A stretch of 15,056 bases of DNA, taken from contig CAMNNN010000010.1 of NCBI GenBank assembly GCA_946545505.1, positions 1 to 15,056 of the forward strand. Direction: 5' to 3'. The translations under genes and the position numbers were made by a program. Positions 1 to 6,901 of this stretch are shown here, in pieces (position 1 is the first letter of the stretch; each line of letters opens with the position of its first letter). The DNA comes from an uncultured Clostridia bacterium. Lineage in GTDB: Bacteria; Bacillota; Clostridia; Saccharofermentanales; Saccharofermentanaceae. The notes below the pieces were generated by a model. It was not told where the DNA came from. It worked only from the letters and a program-made list of their open reading frames with translations, and did not search any database.

Positions 1-1252
1 TAACGTAAGCTTCTTTGTCGATCGTGTTGCTGATCGTGATCGCGAAGATGAATGCGATAACTGCGATCAGAATGTAGCACAGGATGCTCGTTCCTGTTGA
101 GTCACCTCCAATATCGGAAGGAGCGAAATTGCTGGCCTGTCTCAAGTACTCCGGAAGGTAATCGTCAATCTCGTTGTCGTCTACGAGAGTCTGTGAGATC
201 AGGCTCTTAAGGAAGCTGTCGGAGAAATCGGCAGCCTCGACCTTGTCAGCGGGTTTGGTCTCATAGAAGAAAGCGTAGCTGTAGTGGGTTCTCGATGTCA
301 GTGCCTCAAAAGCGTCCGGGGTAAGCATCGCGACGTCAAAGCCGAATGCGTCGAACATCAGATCCGTGTTGGACTCGTGCAATGTCAGATAATTACAGTA
401 GGAAAGAAGACCCGTGATCTCATACTCGCGTCCGCCTACAGTGATCGTGTCACCGATAGTAACGCCGACGTTATCTGCGTGCATTCTGTCGATCGCGATC
501 TCCGAAGAAGTCTCAGGTGCACGTCCCTCGATGAAGGATGCCATATCGACTGTAGAGTCGCTTCTGAAGATCCTTACTGTGCCGTCTTCTTCGCCGTCGT
601 TATTGTGGTCCTCGGGCTCGTTGTGATAGAAGTTCGCGCAGATCGTTACGGGAACCGGAGTGAAGCCTTCATCGTTAAGATTGTATTCTTCCTCGATATC
701 GTCCCACTCTTCGTCTACAGCCTCGATTACTGTATCATGAGCCTCCGCATATGCCTCCTCCGAAGCCTCGATAAACTCATCCGAGTTACGTGCTTCTTCA
801 AGTGCATCCTCGAAGTTCTCTTCCATCGCAGTGTCGATCTGCGCCTGTATCATCTCTTCGTCCGTGATGCCGTAAGCCTCACACTGCTCGCGTACAGCAT
901 CTTCGATACCGGCAGCGACCTGATTGTTCAGTTCTTCCTCGATCGCATCGGCAACCTCGGCGTCAGCCTCTTCCATTCCTTCGTCGATAAAGTACTGACG
1001 CACGTCAGCCTTCTCGCCCGTGCTTAAGGCTGCCAGCAACTCGGGAGAAGCCTCATGCGAAAGCTCGAAAGAACCGTCTTCGAGATTCAGGTCGGTACGC
1101 CCCTTCTCTATGGAATAAAGCATGCTGTCATGGCCTACGTACATGCCGGAGATGACTCCGATCATGAGCACCATGAACAGGATTATTACCGCATACTTAT
1201 GCCAATCCGCCGCCAGCTCTTTTGGGATTCTCTTTACAAGAGGGTTTCTCAT
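1..1252 (-). CDS. FtsX/MacB-type ABC transporter permease, N-terminal part (runs off the window)
   Basis: The frame is open from the ATG at 1252 to the window edge, giving 417 codons with no stop, so the C-terminal part is missing. After a short basic cytoplasmic start there is one membrane segment (about residues 20-40, YAVIILFMVLMIGVISGMYV). A large extracytoplasmic domain of about 345 residues follows, then a second membrane segment at about 389-408 that begins the FtsX core (ILIAVIAFIFAITISNTI). This layout is that of FtsX/MacB-like permeases, which pair with an LolD/MacB-type ATPase and act mechanically on substrates outside the membrane. Residues 90-195 are extremely rich in Glu and Asp and look helical. 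Residues 215-220 read DHNNDG, an EF-hand-like DxNxDG metal-ligand pattern. The start follows GGGGGTGGA and lies 12 nt after the ATPase stop, so the two are co-transcribed. The substrate cannot be told from sequence. Confidence 0.9.
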   Translation of the reverse strand, partial: MRNPLVKRIPKELAADWHKYAVIILFMVLMIGVISGMYVGHDSMLYSIEKGRTDLNLEDGSFELSHEASPELLAALSTGEKADVRQYFIDEGMEEADAEVADAIEEELNNQVAAGIEDAVREQCEAYGITDEEMIQAQIDTAMEENFEDALEEARNSDEFIEASEEAYAEAHDTVIEAVDEEWDDIEEEYNLNDEGFTPVPVTICANFYHNEPEDHNNDGEEDGTVRIFRSDSTVDMASFIEGRAPETSSEIAIDRMHADNVGVTIGDTITVGGREYEITGLLSYCNYLTLHESNTDLMFDAFGFDVAMLTPDAFEALTSRTHYSYAFFYETKPADKVEAADFSDSFLKSLISQTLVDDNEIDDYLPEYLRQASNFAPSDIGGDSTGTSILCYILIAVIAFIFAITISNTIDKEAYV

Positions 1253-1264
1253 TATTCCACCCCC

Positions 1265-1972
1265 TTACCACTCGAGCTCGGAAGCCGGGATCTTCTTCTC
1301 GTTAATGTCGTTATGACGGACGACACCGTCTCTTAGTTTGACTACGTGATCAGCCATGTATTTGATGGCTTCGTTATGCGTAACCATGATGATGGTGGTT
1401 CCGTACTTCTGATTGCAGTCTTCTATCAGTGCAAGAATCTCCTTGCTGGTCTTGTAGTCGAGAGCTCCGGTAGGCTCGTCGCACATCAGGATATCGGGAT
1501 TCTTAACGACAGCTCTTCCGATGGATACTCTCTGCTGCTGTCCTCCAGACAGCTGATTGGGATACTTATACTTGTGGTCCTGAAGACCGAGAGTGGTCAA
1601 TACTTCTTCCACATCGAGCGGTTTGTCGGAAAGATATGCGCCGACCTCGATGTTCTCTTTAACATTCAGGTTAGGGATCAGGTTGTACATCTGGAAGACA
1701 TAACCGAGATGCTTCCTTCGATAAGTCGTAAGCTGCTTCTCGTCCATGTCTTCGAGCTTGTCTCCTGCTATGCTGACATAACCCGAATCCGGTGTGTCGA
1801 TACCCCCGATGATATTCAGAAGTGTCGACTTGCCTGAGCCTGACGGTCCGAGCAGTACGCAGAACTCGCCTTTTCCTACGGTGAAGTCCATGCCCCTCAG
1901 GACGTCCTGCCGCGCTTCGCCCGTGCCGAAGCTTTTCTTTAAGTCTTTGATTTCCAAGAAATTTTCTGCCAT
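1265..1972 (-). CDS. ABC transporter ATP-binding protein (LolD/MacB type)
   Basis: This 235-residue nucleotide-binding subunit powers the FtsX-type permease encoded just downstream. All motifs are intact: Walker A GPSGSGKS (42-49), Q-loop Gln94, signature LSGGQQQR (141-148), Walker B ILMCDEP (161-167) followed by TGALD, and switch His199. Length and motif wording (LLNIIGGID, GEPTGALD-like) are typical of the LolD/MacB/YknY group that works with four-TM FtsX permeases. I chose ATG 1972 (MAENFLEI) instead of an in-frame ATG seven codons upstream, because GGAAGGAGAG sits at ribosome-binding distance before 1972 and overlaps the alternative start. The gene is first in its operon and is preceded by a long structured leader that should control transcription elongation into it. 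Confidence 0.95.
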   Translation of the reverse strand: MAENFLEIKDLKKSFGTGEARQDVLRGMDFTVGKGEFCVLLGPSGSGKSTLLNIIGGIDTPDSGYVSIAGDKLEDMDEKQLTTYRRKHLGYVFQMYNLIPNLNVKENIEVGAYLSDKPLDVEEVLTTLGLQDHKYKYPNQLSGGQQQRVSIGRAVVKNPDILMCDEPTGALDYKTSKEILALIEDCNQKYGTTIIMVTHNEAIKYMADHVVKLRDGVVRHNDINEKKIPASELEW

Positions 1973-2022
1973 TTTTAACTCTCCTTCCGGCATTCGTTTT
2001 CTTGAATTCCCTGAATCTTTCC

Positions 2023-2061
2023 AAACAAAAGACCCAAGTACAGCCGAACTACACTTGGGTC
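2023..2061 (-). terminator. Regulated rho-independent terminator in the ABC operon leader
   Basis: On the minus strand GACCCAAGT (2061-2053) pairs perfectly with ACTTGGGTC (2039-2031). The stem continues inward as GTAG/CTGT around a TTCGG loop, for about 13 bp including G-U pairs. TTTTGTTT follows directly. It lies between the leader promoter and the ABC ATPase start, so it must be conditional; its 5' arm overlaps a 9-bp antiterminator partner (see the hairpin entry 2082-2109). Confidence 0.88.
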
Positions 2062-2094
2062 ATAAACATCAATATATAACATCATGTATAGTTC
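2046..2094 (-). promoter_or_regulatory. Antiterminator pairing in the riboswitch expression platform
   Basis: On the minus strand GAACTATAC (2094-2086) is complementary over 9 bp (one G-U) to GTGTAGTTC (2054-2046). The second segment is part of the terminator's 5' arm and loop. The first segment overlaps the 3' arm of the hairpin at 2082-2109. Terminator, antiterminator and P1-competing hairpin are therefore mutually exclusive, as expected for an ON switch. This is read from complementarity only; no energies were computed. Confidence 0.7.
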
Positions 2095-2109
2095 TTAAGC
2101 TATACATGA
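2082..2109 (-). promoter_or_regulatory. P1-competing hairpin (anti-antiterminator) of the riboswitch
   Basis: A perfect 10-bp inverted repeat, TCATGTATAG / CTATACATGA, with an 8-nt loop (CTTAAGAA on the minus strand). Its 5' arm shares CTCATG (2110-2105) with the 3' strand of aptamer helix P1. Its 3' arm holds the strand that could form the antiterminator. As DNA it could also be read as an operator, but its overlap with both P1 and the antiterminator favours an RNA role. Confidence 0.7.
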
Positions 2110-2187
2110 GTCTCGCGATTTAAAACAAGCCAGACGCTTGGTCAGGATGTTGACTTGCTACGCTTACGCGCTCGCTACTCCCCCATG
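2105..2187 (-). ncRNA. yybP-ykoY family (Mn2+) riboswitch aptamer
   Basis: The minus strand reads GGGGGAGTAGC (2184-2174), then a short CGC-GTAA-GCG hairpin, AAGTCAACAT (2155-2146), a CCA...TGG hairpin closed by GCAAG/CTTGT, and finally TCGCGAGAC (2118-2110 region). From memory of the family, GGGGAGUAGC near the 5' end, a purine-pyrimidine GUCA internal loop and G(C/A)(A/G)AGAC at the 3' end are the hallmarks of yybP-ykoY RNAs, which bind Mn2+ between the two loops. Helix P1 is supported independently: CATGGG (2187-2182) pairs with CTCATG (2110-2105), six pairs including one G-U. It lies about 10 nt after the predicted start of transcription and leads into the ABC exporter operon. A covariance-model search is needed for proof. 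Confidence 0.82.
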
Positions 2188-2201
2188 GGAATTACATACG
2201 G

Positions 2202-2230
2202 AATTTATCATATGTTCTCATTTTAGTCAA
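2202..2230 (-). promoter_or_regulatory. Promoter of the riboswitch-ABC exporter operon
   Basis: On the minus strand TTGACT (2230-2225) is followed after 17 bp by TAAATT (2207-2202). A transcript starting near 2195 would begin just before the riboswitch P1 helix, which is the expected spacing. The leader would be about 220 nt long. Confidence 0.7.
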
Positions 2231-2240
2231 TTATGCAATG

Positions 2241-2246
2241 TATAAT
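2241..2246 (+). promoter_or_regulatory. Candidate -10 box of the diguanylate cyclase gene
   Basis: A perfect TATAAT lies 38 bp before the chosen start, with only a poor -35 (TCATTT at 2218-2223). It is back-to-back with the minus-strand riboswitch promoter, so the two may compete. It also argues against the in-frame ATG at 2233, which would lie upstream of the transcript start. Confidence 0.45.
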
Positions 2247-2283
2247 TAAGCTACCTATTCTTATTGTATGTTTAAGGGCAGAA

Positions 2284-3375
2284 ATGAATAATACGGTGAT
2301 TCGACAGGATACTATAAGTAAGACGTTTGGATTTCTCGTAAAGAACAGCTTCGCATTCACGGTCGGAGTCATGGGTCTTGTTCATGTCGGTCTGCTTATC
2401 TTTATGGCATATACCGGAGTACTCCCGCTGATGTTCTTTAACATATTAAGCGTAGTTGTTTACATTTTCTGCTTCATCCTGTGCAGATTCGGGCTTATCA
2501 TGCCGGCGTATGTAAGCATTATCCTGGAAGTTACGATATATACGGTATTATCCACGTACTATATCGGTCTGCGCTGCGGTACATACTGTTTCCTGTTCTC
2601 TATCGTTCCTATAATCATATACTTCGGAAGTTACCTGTTTAAGGGAAATAAGAGGGTCAGCGTGGCGATAATGCTGGTCCTGAACTTTGCCGTATTCATA
2701 GCGATGTACATCCGCTTCGGCAATACGGAGCCAATCTATGATATCGAGCCTTCGGCCAGACTGTTTATTGTAATCTATTCTTCATTTACCATGGTATTCT
2801 CGACAGTCTTCTATAACGCTATGTACATTTACATGAGTGAGCACGAGGTTAATATTCTCGAGGAACAGAACAGGCAGCTGTCGTCAGATGCTCATGAAGA
2901 TGCCTTGACGAGCCTTCTTAACAGAAGAGGCTTCCTGCCTATAGTGGATTCGCTGATGAAGAGTGAACGAACGAGTACTTTCAGCGTCGCATTCTGCGAT
3001 ATCGATAACTTCAAGCACATTAATGATACCTATGGCCATGAAGCCGGTGACGAAGTCCTGAAGCAGATCACTTTACTTATCCGTAAAGAGATGAACGGCT
3101 GTGATGTGTGCAGATGGGGAGGAGAAGAGATCGTCATCCTCATGAAGGGATTTGAACTGGATGAGGCACGTGACAGTATGGAACGCTTAAGGAAGAGCAT
3201 CGAGGTCAACCCGACATTCTTCTTTAACAATACGATCTTTGTCACTATAACTATCGGCGTCGCCCAGAATGACGGCAGCTTCTCAGGGCCCGAGGAAGTT
3301 ATCAAGACCGCTGACAAGAGGATGTATTACGGTAAGCAGCACGGCAAGAACATCGTGGTGTACGAAGACCATTAA
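2284..3375 (+). CDS. Membrane-bound diguanylate cyclase (GGDEF domain, GGEEI signature)
   Basis: It makes the second messenger cyclic di-GMP from two GTP. The 363-residue protein has about six hydrophobic segments (roughly residues 24-43, 48-68, 72-95, 99-117, 126-143, 159-184). A short coiled linker (186-202) leads to a C-terminal GGDEF domain starting at DALTSLLNRRGF (206-217). Metal-binding CDIDNFKHIND (238-248) and the active-site signature RWGGEE (277-282) are intact, so it should be catalytic. The position of the RxxD product-inhibition site holds NGCD (271-274), so the canonical I-site arginine is absent. The membrane sensor matches no family I can name. ATG 2284 is preferred (AAGGG at 2274-2278) over ATG 2233, which overlaps the promoter. 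It is a single-gene unit ending at a strong terminator. Confidence 0.9.
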   Translation: MNNTVIRQDTISKTFGFLVKNSFAFTVGVMGLVHVGLLIFMAYTGVLPLMFFNILSVVVYIFCFILCRFGLIMPAYVSIILEVTIYTVLSTYYIGLRCGTYCFLFSIVPIIIYFGSYLFKGNKRVSVAIMLVLNFAVFIAMYIRFGNTEPIYDIEPSARLFIVIYSSFTMVFSTVFYNAMYIYMSEHEVNILEEQNRQLSSDAHEDALTSLLNRRGFLPIVDSLMKSERTSTFSVAFCDIDNFKHINDTYGHEAGDEVLKQITLLIRKEMNGCDVCRWGGEEIVILMKGFELDEARDSMERLRKSIEVNPTFFFNNTIFVTITIGVAQNDGSFSGPEEVIKTADKRMYYGKQHGKNIVVYEDH

Positions 3376-3384
3376 GACAAACAA

Positions 3385-3411
3385 AAAGGCAGTTCATTAC
3401 GAACTGCCTTT
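3385..3411. terminator. Bidirectional rho-independent terminator
   Basis: AAAGGCAGTTC (3385-3395) and GAACTGCCTTT (3401-3411) form an 11-bp perfect stem with a 5-nt loop. A-rich sequence lies on the left and TTATT on the right. It lies 9 nt after the diguanylate cyclase stop and 22 nt after the end of the converging DUF1858 gene, so it serves both. Confidence 0.9.
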
Positions 3412-3433
3412 TATTATGCATATAGTCTCAGAA

Positions 3434-3646
3434 TCAGGCCTTAGCTGCGAGGAATTCGTTTACCTCAGCTACTGTTGTATCTACGTCCTCAGGTGTGAAT
3501 CCGTGAACATACATTGCCTGCTCAAGGCTCTCACCGCTTGCAGCCATACAGCCGATGCAGTGCATGCCCTTCTGCATAAGGATCTGAGCGATCTCCATAT
3601 CCTGATCAAGGATATCTGTGATAAGCATATCTTTTGTAATTGCCAT
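3434..3646 (-). CDS. DUF1858 domain protein (hybrid-cluster-protein-associated redox disulfide family)
   Basis: A complete 70-residue protein made of a single DUF1858 domain (MAITKDMLITDIL...). It has the hallmark CxxC at Cys30-Ile-Gly-Cys33 inside MHCIGCMAASGESLEQA and the family's C-terminal helix. Such small proteins are found widely in anaerobes and are thought to act as thiol/disulfide or metal-binding partners of redox enzymes. The partner is not visible here, since neither neighbour is a redox enzyme. The start is supported by GAAGGAGAG seven nt upstream. A consensus-like promoter overlapped by a perfect dyad lies directly upstream, so the gene is probably expressed and regulated on its own. 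Confidence 0.9.
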   Translation of the reverse strand: MAITKDMLITDILDQDMEIAQILMQKGMHCIGCMAASGESLEQAMYVHGFTPEDVDTTVAEVNEFLAAKA

Positions 3647-3683
3647 TGTTATCTCTCCTTCTCTTATTAGTCATCCGCAGTCA

Positions 3684-3712
3684 TTATATAACGGTGTTAT
3701 ATAATTGTGAAG
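3684..3712 (-). promoter_or_regulatory. Promoter of the DUF1858 gene, overlapped by a perfect operator-like dyad
   Basis: On the minus strand TTCACA (3712-3707), 17 bp, then TATAAT (3689-3684). The dyad ATTATATAAC-GGT-GTTATATAAT (3684-3706) fills the whole spacer and the -10. A protein bound there would block RNA polymerase. The regulator is unknown. Confidence 0.78.
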
Positions 3713-3736
3713 CACGGATTCATTCATAATTATTAG

Positions 3737-4879
3737 TTAATTCGGAGGATTAACGCCGGTTAATTCAGCAAACTGCGCGAAAGTGATTCTACCTTCATCA
3801 AGAAGCAAAGCTACCGCCGGAACTATAAGGTCCGTGCGCGTAGTCAGGTCGGGTATCTCGAAGTCAAATCCGACACTGCTGACAAGATCAAGAACGAGGC
3901 CGCCGTTCTCATCCTCCGTGACCTTAAACACCACTTCTACAGGACCTGTGCCGGCCTGAGCGATCTGTTCAGTCAGCGCTCCTGCGAGATTGGATGCTAT
4001 AGTCAGGTAATTTATTGTGTTGCCGTTAAGAGTGGATTCGATATAGTCGGCAGCAATCGGAACCATAATGTCCTGATCAGCCAGAACTGCATCGAGGACT
4101 GCCTGCATATCGGGGCCGGTTCCTGAAGCAGTTACCATAATGTATTCGTCTGTAATCTCGGTCACTTCAAGCTCGTAATCAACTCTGGAGAAATATCCTG
4201 TGATGATATCGTTGAAGCCGTCCATTGTACCTGCCAGCTGAAGATAGGATGCAAGTTCGCTGTCTGTATTGCCGAGCATTGAGACAGCATCACCGGTATT
4301 ACCTTCTTCGATATCGGTCATGAATTCATCAACGAGTTCGAGAGCATTTTCTTCAGTGAGGTTCGTGAACTCCAGGTCAGCGATCAAGCTCATCAGGAGG
4401 TTGTAGTACTCATCTGTCGAATCAGCTTCGATCAGCCAAACGTCATCTTCTTTAACGAGCTCGAATTCTATTGTCTCATCGATGGTATCTTCGATATCTC
4501 CGACAGCCTCCAGGAATTCCTCATATGAATAATTCTCATCGGCTATAGATCCGATATCGGGGAATGTGAATATGACCTGCGCGGTCGCGGAGTCCTCATC
4601 GATCTCTATATCTCCGTAATCGAATTCAGACGCATCCTGGATAGCGGCGATGAGACCGGCCTCAGTATCATTCATTTCATTAAGAAGGAAAGCATCCTCT
4701 TCATCGACAACATGCTCTGCGGATTCTTCATACTGAGCATCCTCAACCGCTGTAAGGTATTCCGTGAGCGCTGATTTGACGTTGGGCATCTCGAGATTAC
4801 TGAGCATACTGCAGCTGCCCAGCGCACCCGCCAGAATGGCCGAAGATGTGATTATACAGATTATTTTTCCTGTGTGCAT
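3737..4879 (-). CDS. Acidic secreted lipoprotein of unknown function
   Basis: A 380-residue protein with a lipoprotein signal peptide: short basic start (MHTGK), hydrophobic core and lipobox LGSC with the lipidated cysteine at residue 23. It should be anchored on the outer face of the membrane. The mature part is strongly acidic and seems to hold two related modules. The first (about 35-160) runs from ALTEYLTAVEDAQYEESAEHV to EDDVWLIEADS. The second (about 175-350) begins ALELVDEFMTDIEEGNTGDAV. The pattern of a helix with an 'effort per residue' acidic start, then strands ending in V-W-x-I, resembles NTF2-like/DUF4878-type lipoprotein domains, but I cannot name a function. The start follows GGGGAGGGGGAT. 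No terminator is visible after the stop, so transcripts may continue into the DUF1858 gene. Confidence 0.85.
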   Translation of the reverse strand: MHTGKIICIITSSAILAGALGSCSMLSNLEMPNVKSALTEYLTAVEDAQYEESAEHVVDEEDAFLLNEMNDTEAGLIAAIQDASEFDYGDIEIDEDSATAQVIFTFPDIGSIADENYSYEEFLEAVGDIEDTIDETIEFELVKEDDVWLIEADSTDEYYNLLMSLIADLEFTNLTEENALELVDEFMTDIEEGNTGDAVSMLGNTDSELASYLQLAGTMDGFNDIITGYFSRVDYELEVTEITDEYIMVTASGTGPDMQAVLDAVLADQDIMVPIAADYIESTLNGNTINYLTIASNLAGALTEQIAQAGTGPVEVVFKVTEDENGGLVLDLVSSVGFDFEIPDLTTRTDLIVPAVALLLDEGRITFAQFAELTGVNPPN

Positions 4880-4885
4880 AATTAT

Positions 4886-4936
4886 CCCCCTCCCCGATTA
4901 GTCACTCATAATTATAAAGCATATCAAGGGAGGGGG
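4886..4936 (-). repeat. Inverted repeat that can pair with the lipoprotein ribosome binding site
   Basis: On the minus strand CCCCCTCCC (4936-4928) is perfectly complementary to GGGAGGGGG (4894-4886), 33 nt apart. The second arm is the ribosome binding region of the lipoprotein gene. Only transcripts coming through from trpA would contain both arms; a transcript from the local promoter would not. Confidence 0.6.
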
Positions 4937-4940
4937 TAAA
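4911..4940 (-). promoter_or_regulatory. Candidate promoter of the lipoprotein gene
   Basis: On the minus strand TTTACC (4940-4935), 18 bp, then a perfect TATAAT (4916-4911). Transcription would begin near 4904, leaving a leader of about 25 nt. The weak -35 and the long spacer lower confidence. Confidence 0.55.
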
Positions 4941-4947
4941 ATGCGGA

Positions 4948-5718
4948 TTATCTTATCGCGTCCTTCATGGACTTAACGTATTCGCCTACGTAAGGAGCAG
5001 CATCTCTTCCGTGCTGAGCGAGGATCTTGATAATTGCAGAACCTACGATAGCTCCGTCAGAGATGTCGGCCATCTTCTTTGCCTGTTCGGGAGTGGAGAT
5101 GCCGAAGCCGATCGCGACAGGAGTCTTAGTGTTCGCTCGGATGACTTCAACGATGGAACCGAGGTCGGTCTTTATCTCTGAGCGCACACCCGTAACCCCC
5201 AGGGAAGATACGAGGTATATGAAGCCCTCCGCTTCCTTGGCGATCATGGCAATGCGGTTCTCGGAGGTGGGTGCGATCAGCGAGATCAGGTTCACATCAT
5301 ACTGACGGCACAGGGGCAGGAATTCCTCCTTCTCCTCGAACGGAAGATCCGGCAGGATCAGACCGTCTATGCCTATCTCCTTACATGTGGAAATGAACTT
5401 CTCTGCACCGTAAGAGAAGACCACGTTCGCATATGTCATGAAGACCATCGGCACGGTCACATCTTCGCGCAGTCCGCGTACCAGATCGAATACTTTATCT
5501 GTTGTAACTCCGCCCTCAAGAGCGCGCAGGTTGGCGCCCTGGATTACGGGTCCTTCCGCAGTCGGATCCGAGAAGGGGATTCCGAGTTCCACCAGATCCG
5601 CGCCGTTCTTTACGGCTTCACGTACGACCTTTGCCGTCGTCTCGAGGTCAGGGTCGCCGCATGTGATGAATGGTATGAACGCCTTGCCGTTCTTAAAAGC
5701 TTCTGCGATCTTACTCAT
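4948..5718 (-). CDS. trpA: Tryptophan synthase alpha subunit
   Basis: It cleaves indole-3-glycerol phosphate to indole and glyceraldehyde-3-phosphate, and indole passes to TrpB through the alpha2-beta2 channel. The 256-residue TIM barrel begins MSKIAEAF. Catalytic Glu44 lies in [10 protein letters not shown] (Salmonella Glu49). The second catalytic acid, Asp60 in Salmonella, is a glutamate here (TAEGP, Glu55). Later family motifs are [25 protein letters not shown] and [13 protein letters not shown] chose ATG 5718, which overlaps the trpB stop by 8 nt and follows GGGGAGGA. A longer in-frame opening to 5844 lies inside trpB and has no family similarity. Last gene of the operon. No rho-independent terminator is visible after it, so read-through into the lipoprotein gene is possible. 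Confidence 0.97.
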   Translation of the reverse strand: MSKIAEAFKNGKAFIPFITCGDPDLETTAKVVREAVKNGADLVELGIPFSDPTAEGPVIQGANLRALEGGVTTDKVFDLVRGLREDVTVPMVFMTYANVVFSYGAEKFISTCKEIGIDGLILPDLPFEEKEEFLPLCRQYDVNLISLIAPTSENRIAMIAKEAEGFIYLVSSLGVTGVRSEIKTDLGSIVEVIRANTKTPVAIGFGISTPEQAKKMADISDGAIVGSAIIKILAQHGRDAAPYVGEYVKSMKDAIR

Positions 5719-6901
5719 GGATATCCTCCCCTCTGTAGCGGGCGATAGCCGCACAGTCCTTGTCGCCTCTTCCCGAGATCGTGATGACAATGATCTTGTC
5801 CTTATCCATAGTGGGGGCAAGCTTCCTTGCATATGCCACGGCATGCGCAGACTCGATGGCGGGGATGATGCCTTCGGTCTTTGCCAGATACTCGAAAGCC
5901 TGTACCGCTTCCTCGTCAGTTACGGGAACATATTCCGCTCTTCCGATGTCATGCAGGTATGCGTGCTCGGGACCGACTCCGGGGTAATCGAGACCTGCGG
6001 AGATCGAGTATACGGGAGCTATCTGGCCGTACTCGTCCTGACAGAAATAGGACTTCATTCCGTGGAATATCCCGACTCTTCCCGTGTTGACCGTGGCCGC
6101 TGTCTCGAAGGTGTCGATGCCTCTTCCGGCAGCCTCGCAGCCGATAAGTCTTACGTCCTTGTCATCGATGAAATTATAGAAAGTTCCGATGGCATTGGAG
6201 CCTCCGCCCACGCACGCAATAACTGCGTCGGGCAGTCTGCCTTCCTTCTGCAGCATCTGCTCCTTAATCTCCTTGGAGATGACGGCCTGGAAGTCTCTTA
6301 CGATAGTAGGGAAGGGGTGAGGTCCCATGACGGAACCCAAGCAGTAATGCGTGTCGGAGATCCTTGAAGTCCACTCTCTCATTGCCTCGGAAACTGCATC
6401 TTTCAGCGTGCGGGTTCCGGACTTAACCGGGATTACTTCCGCGCCGAGAAGCCTCATGCGGTACACGTTCAGTGCCTGCCTTATAGTGTCCTCTTCACCC
6501 ATGAAGACCACACACTCCATACCGAAAAGTGCCGCTGCGGTAGCTGTGGCAACTCCGTGCTGTCCCGCGCCGGTCTCGGCAATAAGACGAGTCTTGCCCA
6601 TCTTCTTGGCGAGCAGTGCCTGCCCGAGTACGTTATTGATCTTGTGCGCACCTGTGTGGTTGAGATCCTCGCGCTTAAGATAGATCTTGGCGCCGCCCAG
6701 GTCCTTGGTCATCTTCTCGGCGTAGTAAAGCCTTGAAGGCCTTCCTGCGTACTCGTTAAAGAGCTCAGTAAGTTCCGCCTGAAACTCCGGATCGTTCTTA
6801 TACTTGTTGTATGCTTCCTCGAGCTCAATGACGGCGTTCATCAGCGTCTCGGGGATATACTGCCCGCCGTGTATGCCGAAGCGTCCGTTGGGATTAGTCA
6901 T
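5711..6901 (-). CDS. trpB: Tryptophan synthase beta subunit
   Basis: PLP enzyme that condenses indole with L-serine to form L-tryptophan. The 396 residues have the normal length of the TrpB1 type that pairs with TrpA. The Schiff-base lysine is Lys87 in HTGAHKINN. Glu109 in AETGAGQHG is the catalytic acid, and [10 protein letters not shown] forms the PLP phosphate loop. The C-terminal [10 protein letters not shown] is also typical. The N-terminal [15 protein letters not shown] marks a TrpB1 rather than a TrpB2. The start overlaps the trpF stop by 8 nt and the end overlaps trpA by 8 nt, which implies translational coupling and balanced production of the two subunits. Confidence 0.98.
   Translation of the reverse strand: MTNPNGRFGIHGGQYIPETLMNAVIELEEAYNKYKNDPEFQAELTELFNEYAGRPSRLYYAEKMTKDLGGAKIYLKREDLNHTGAHKINNVLGQALLAKKMGKTRLIAETGAGQHGVATATAAALFGMECVVFMGEEDTIRQALNVYRMRLLGAEVIPVKSGTRTLKDAVSEAMREWTSRISDTHYCLGSVMGPHPFPTIVRDFQAVISKEIKEQMLQKEGRLPDAVIACVGGGSNAIGTFYNFIDDKDVRLIGCEAAGRGIDTFETAATVNTGRVGIFHGMKSYFCQDEYGQIAPVYSISAGLDYPGVGPEHAYLHDIGRAEYVPVTDEEAVQAFEYLAKTEGIIPAIESAHAVAYARKLAPTMDKDKIIVITISGRGDKDCAAIARYRGEDIHE

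Noticed and set aside
284..1027. Long plus-strand open frame of 247 codons
   Set aside because: It is antisense to the FtsX-type permease, which reads through with a coherent membrane-protein sequence; the plus frame has no family resemblance.
2082..2109. Reading the 10-bp inverted repeat as a protein operator
   Set aside because: It is within the transcribed leader and shares strands with both P1 and the antiterminator, so an RNA switch explains it better.
4880..4947. Rho-independent terminator after trpA
   Set aside because: The only inverted repeat (CCCCCTCCC/GGGAGGGGG) has a 33-nt loop and no following U-tract.
5719..5844. N-terminal extension of trpA by 42 codons
   Set aside because: It lies inside trpB in another frame and lacks TrpA similarity; ATG 5718 has a good ribosome binding site and the usual TrpA start.
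5438..6367. Plus-strand open frame of 309 codons across trpA/trpB
   Set aside because: Antisense shadow of two unmistakable trp genes; composition is low in sense-like pattern and no ribosome binding site.
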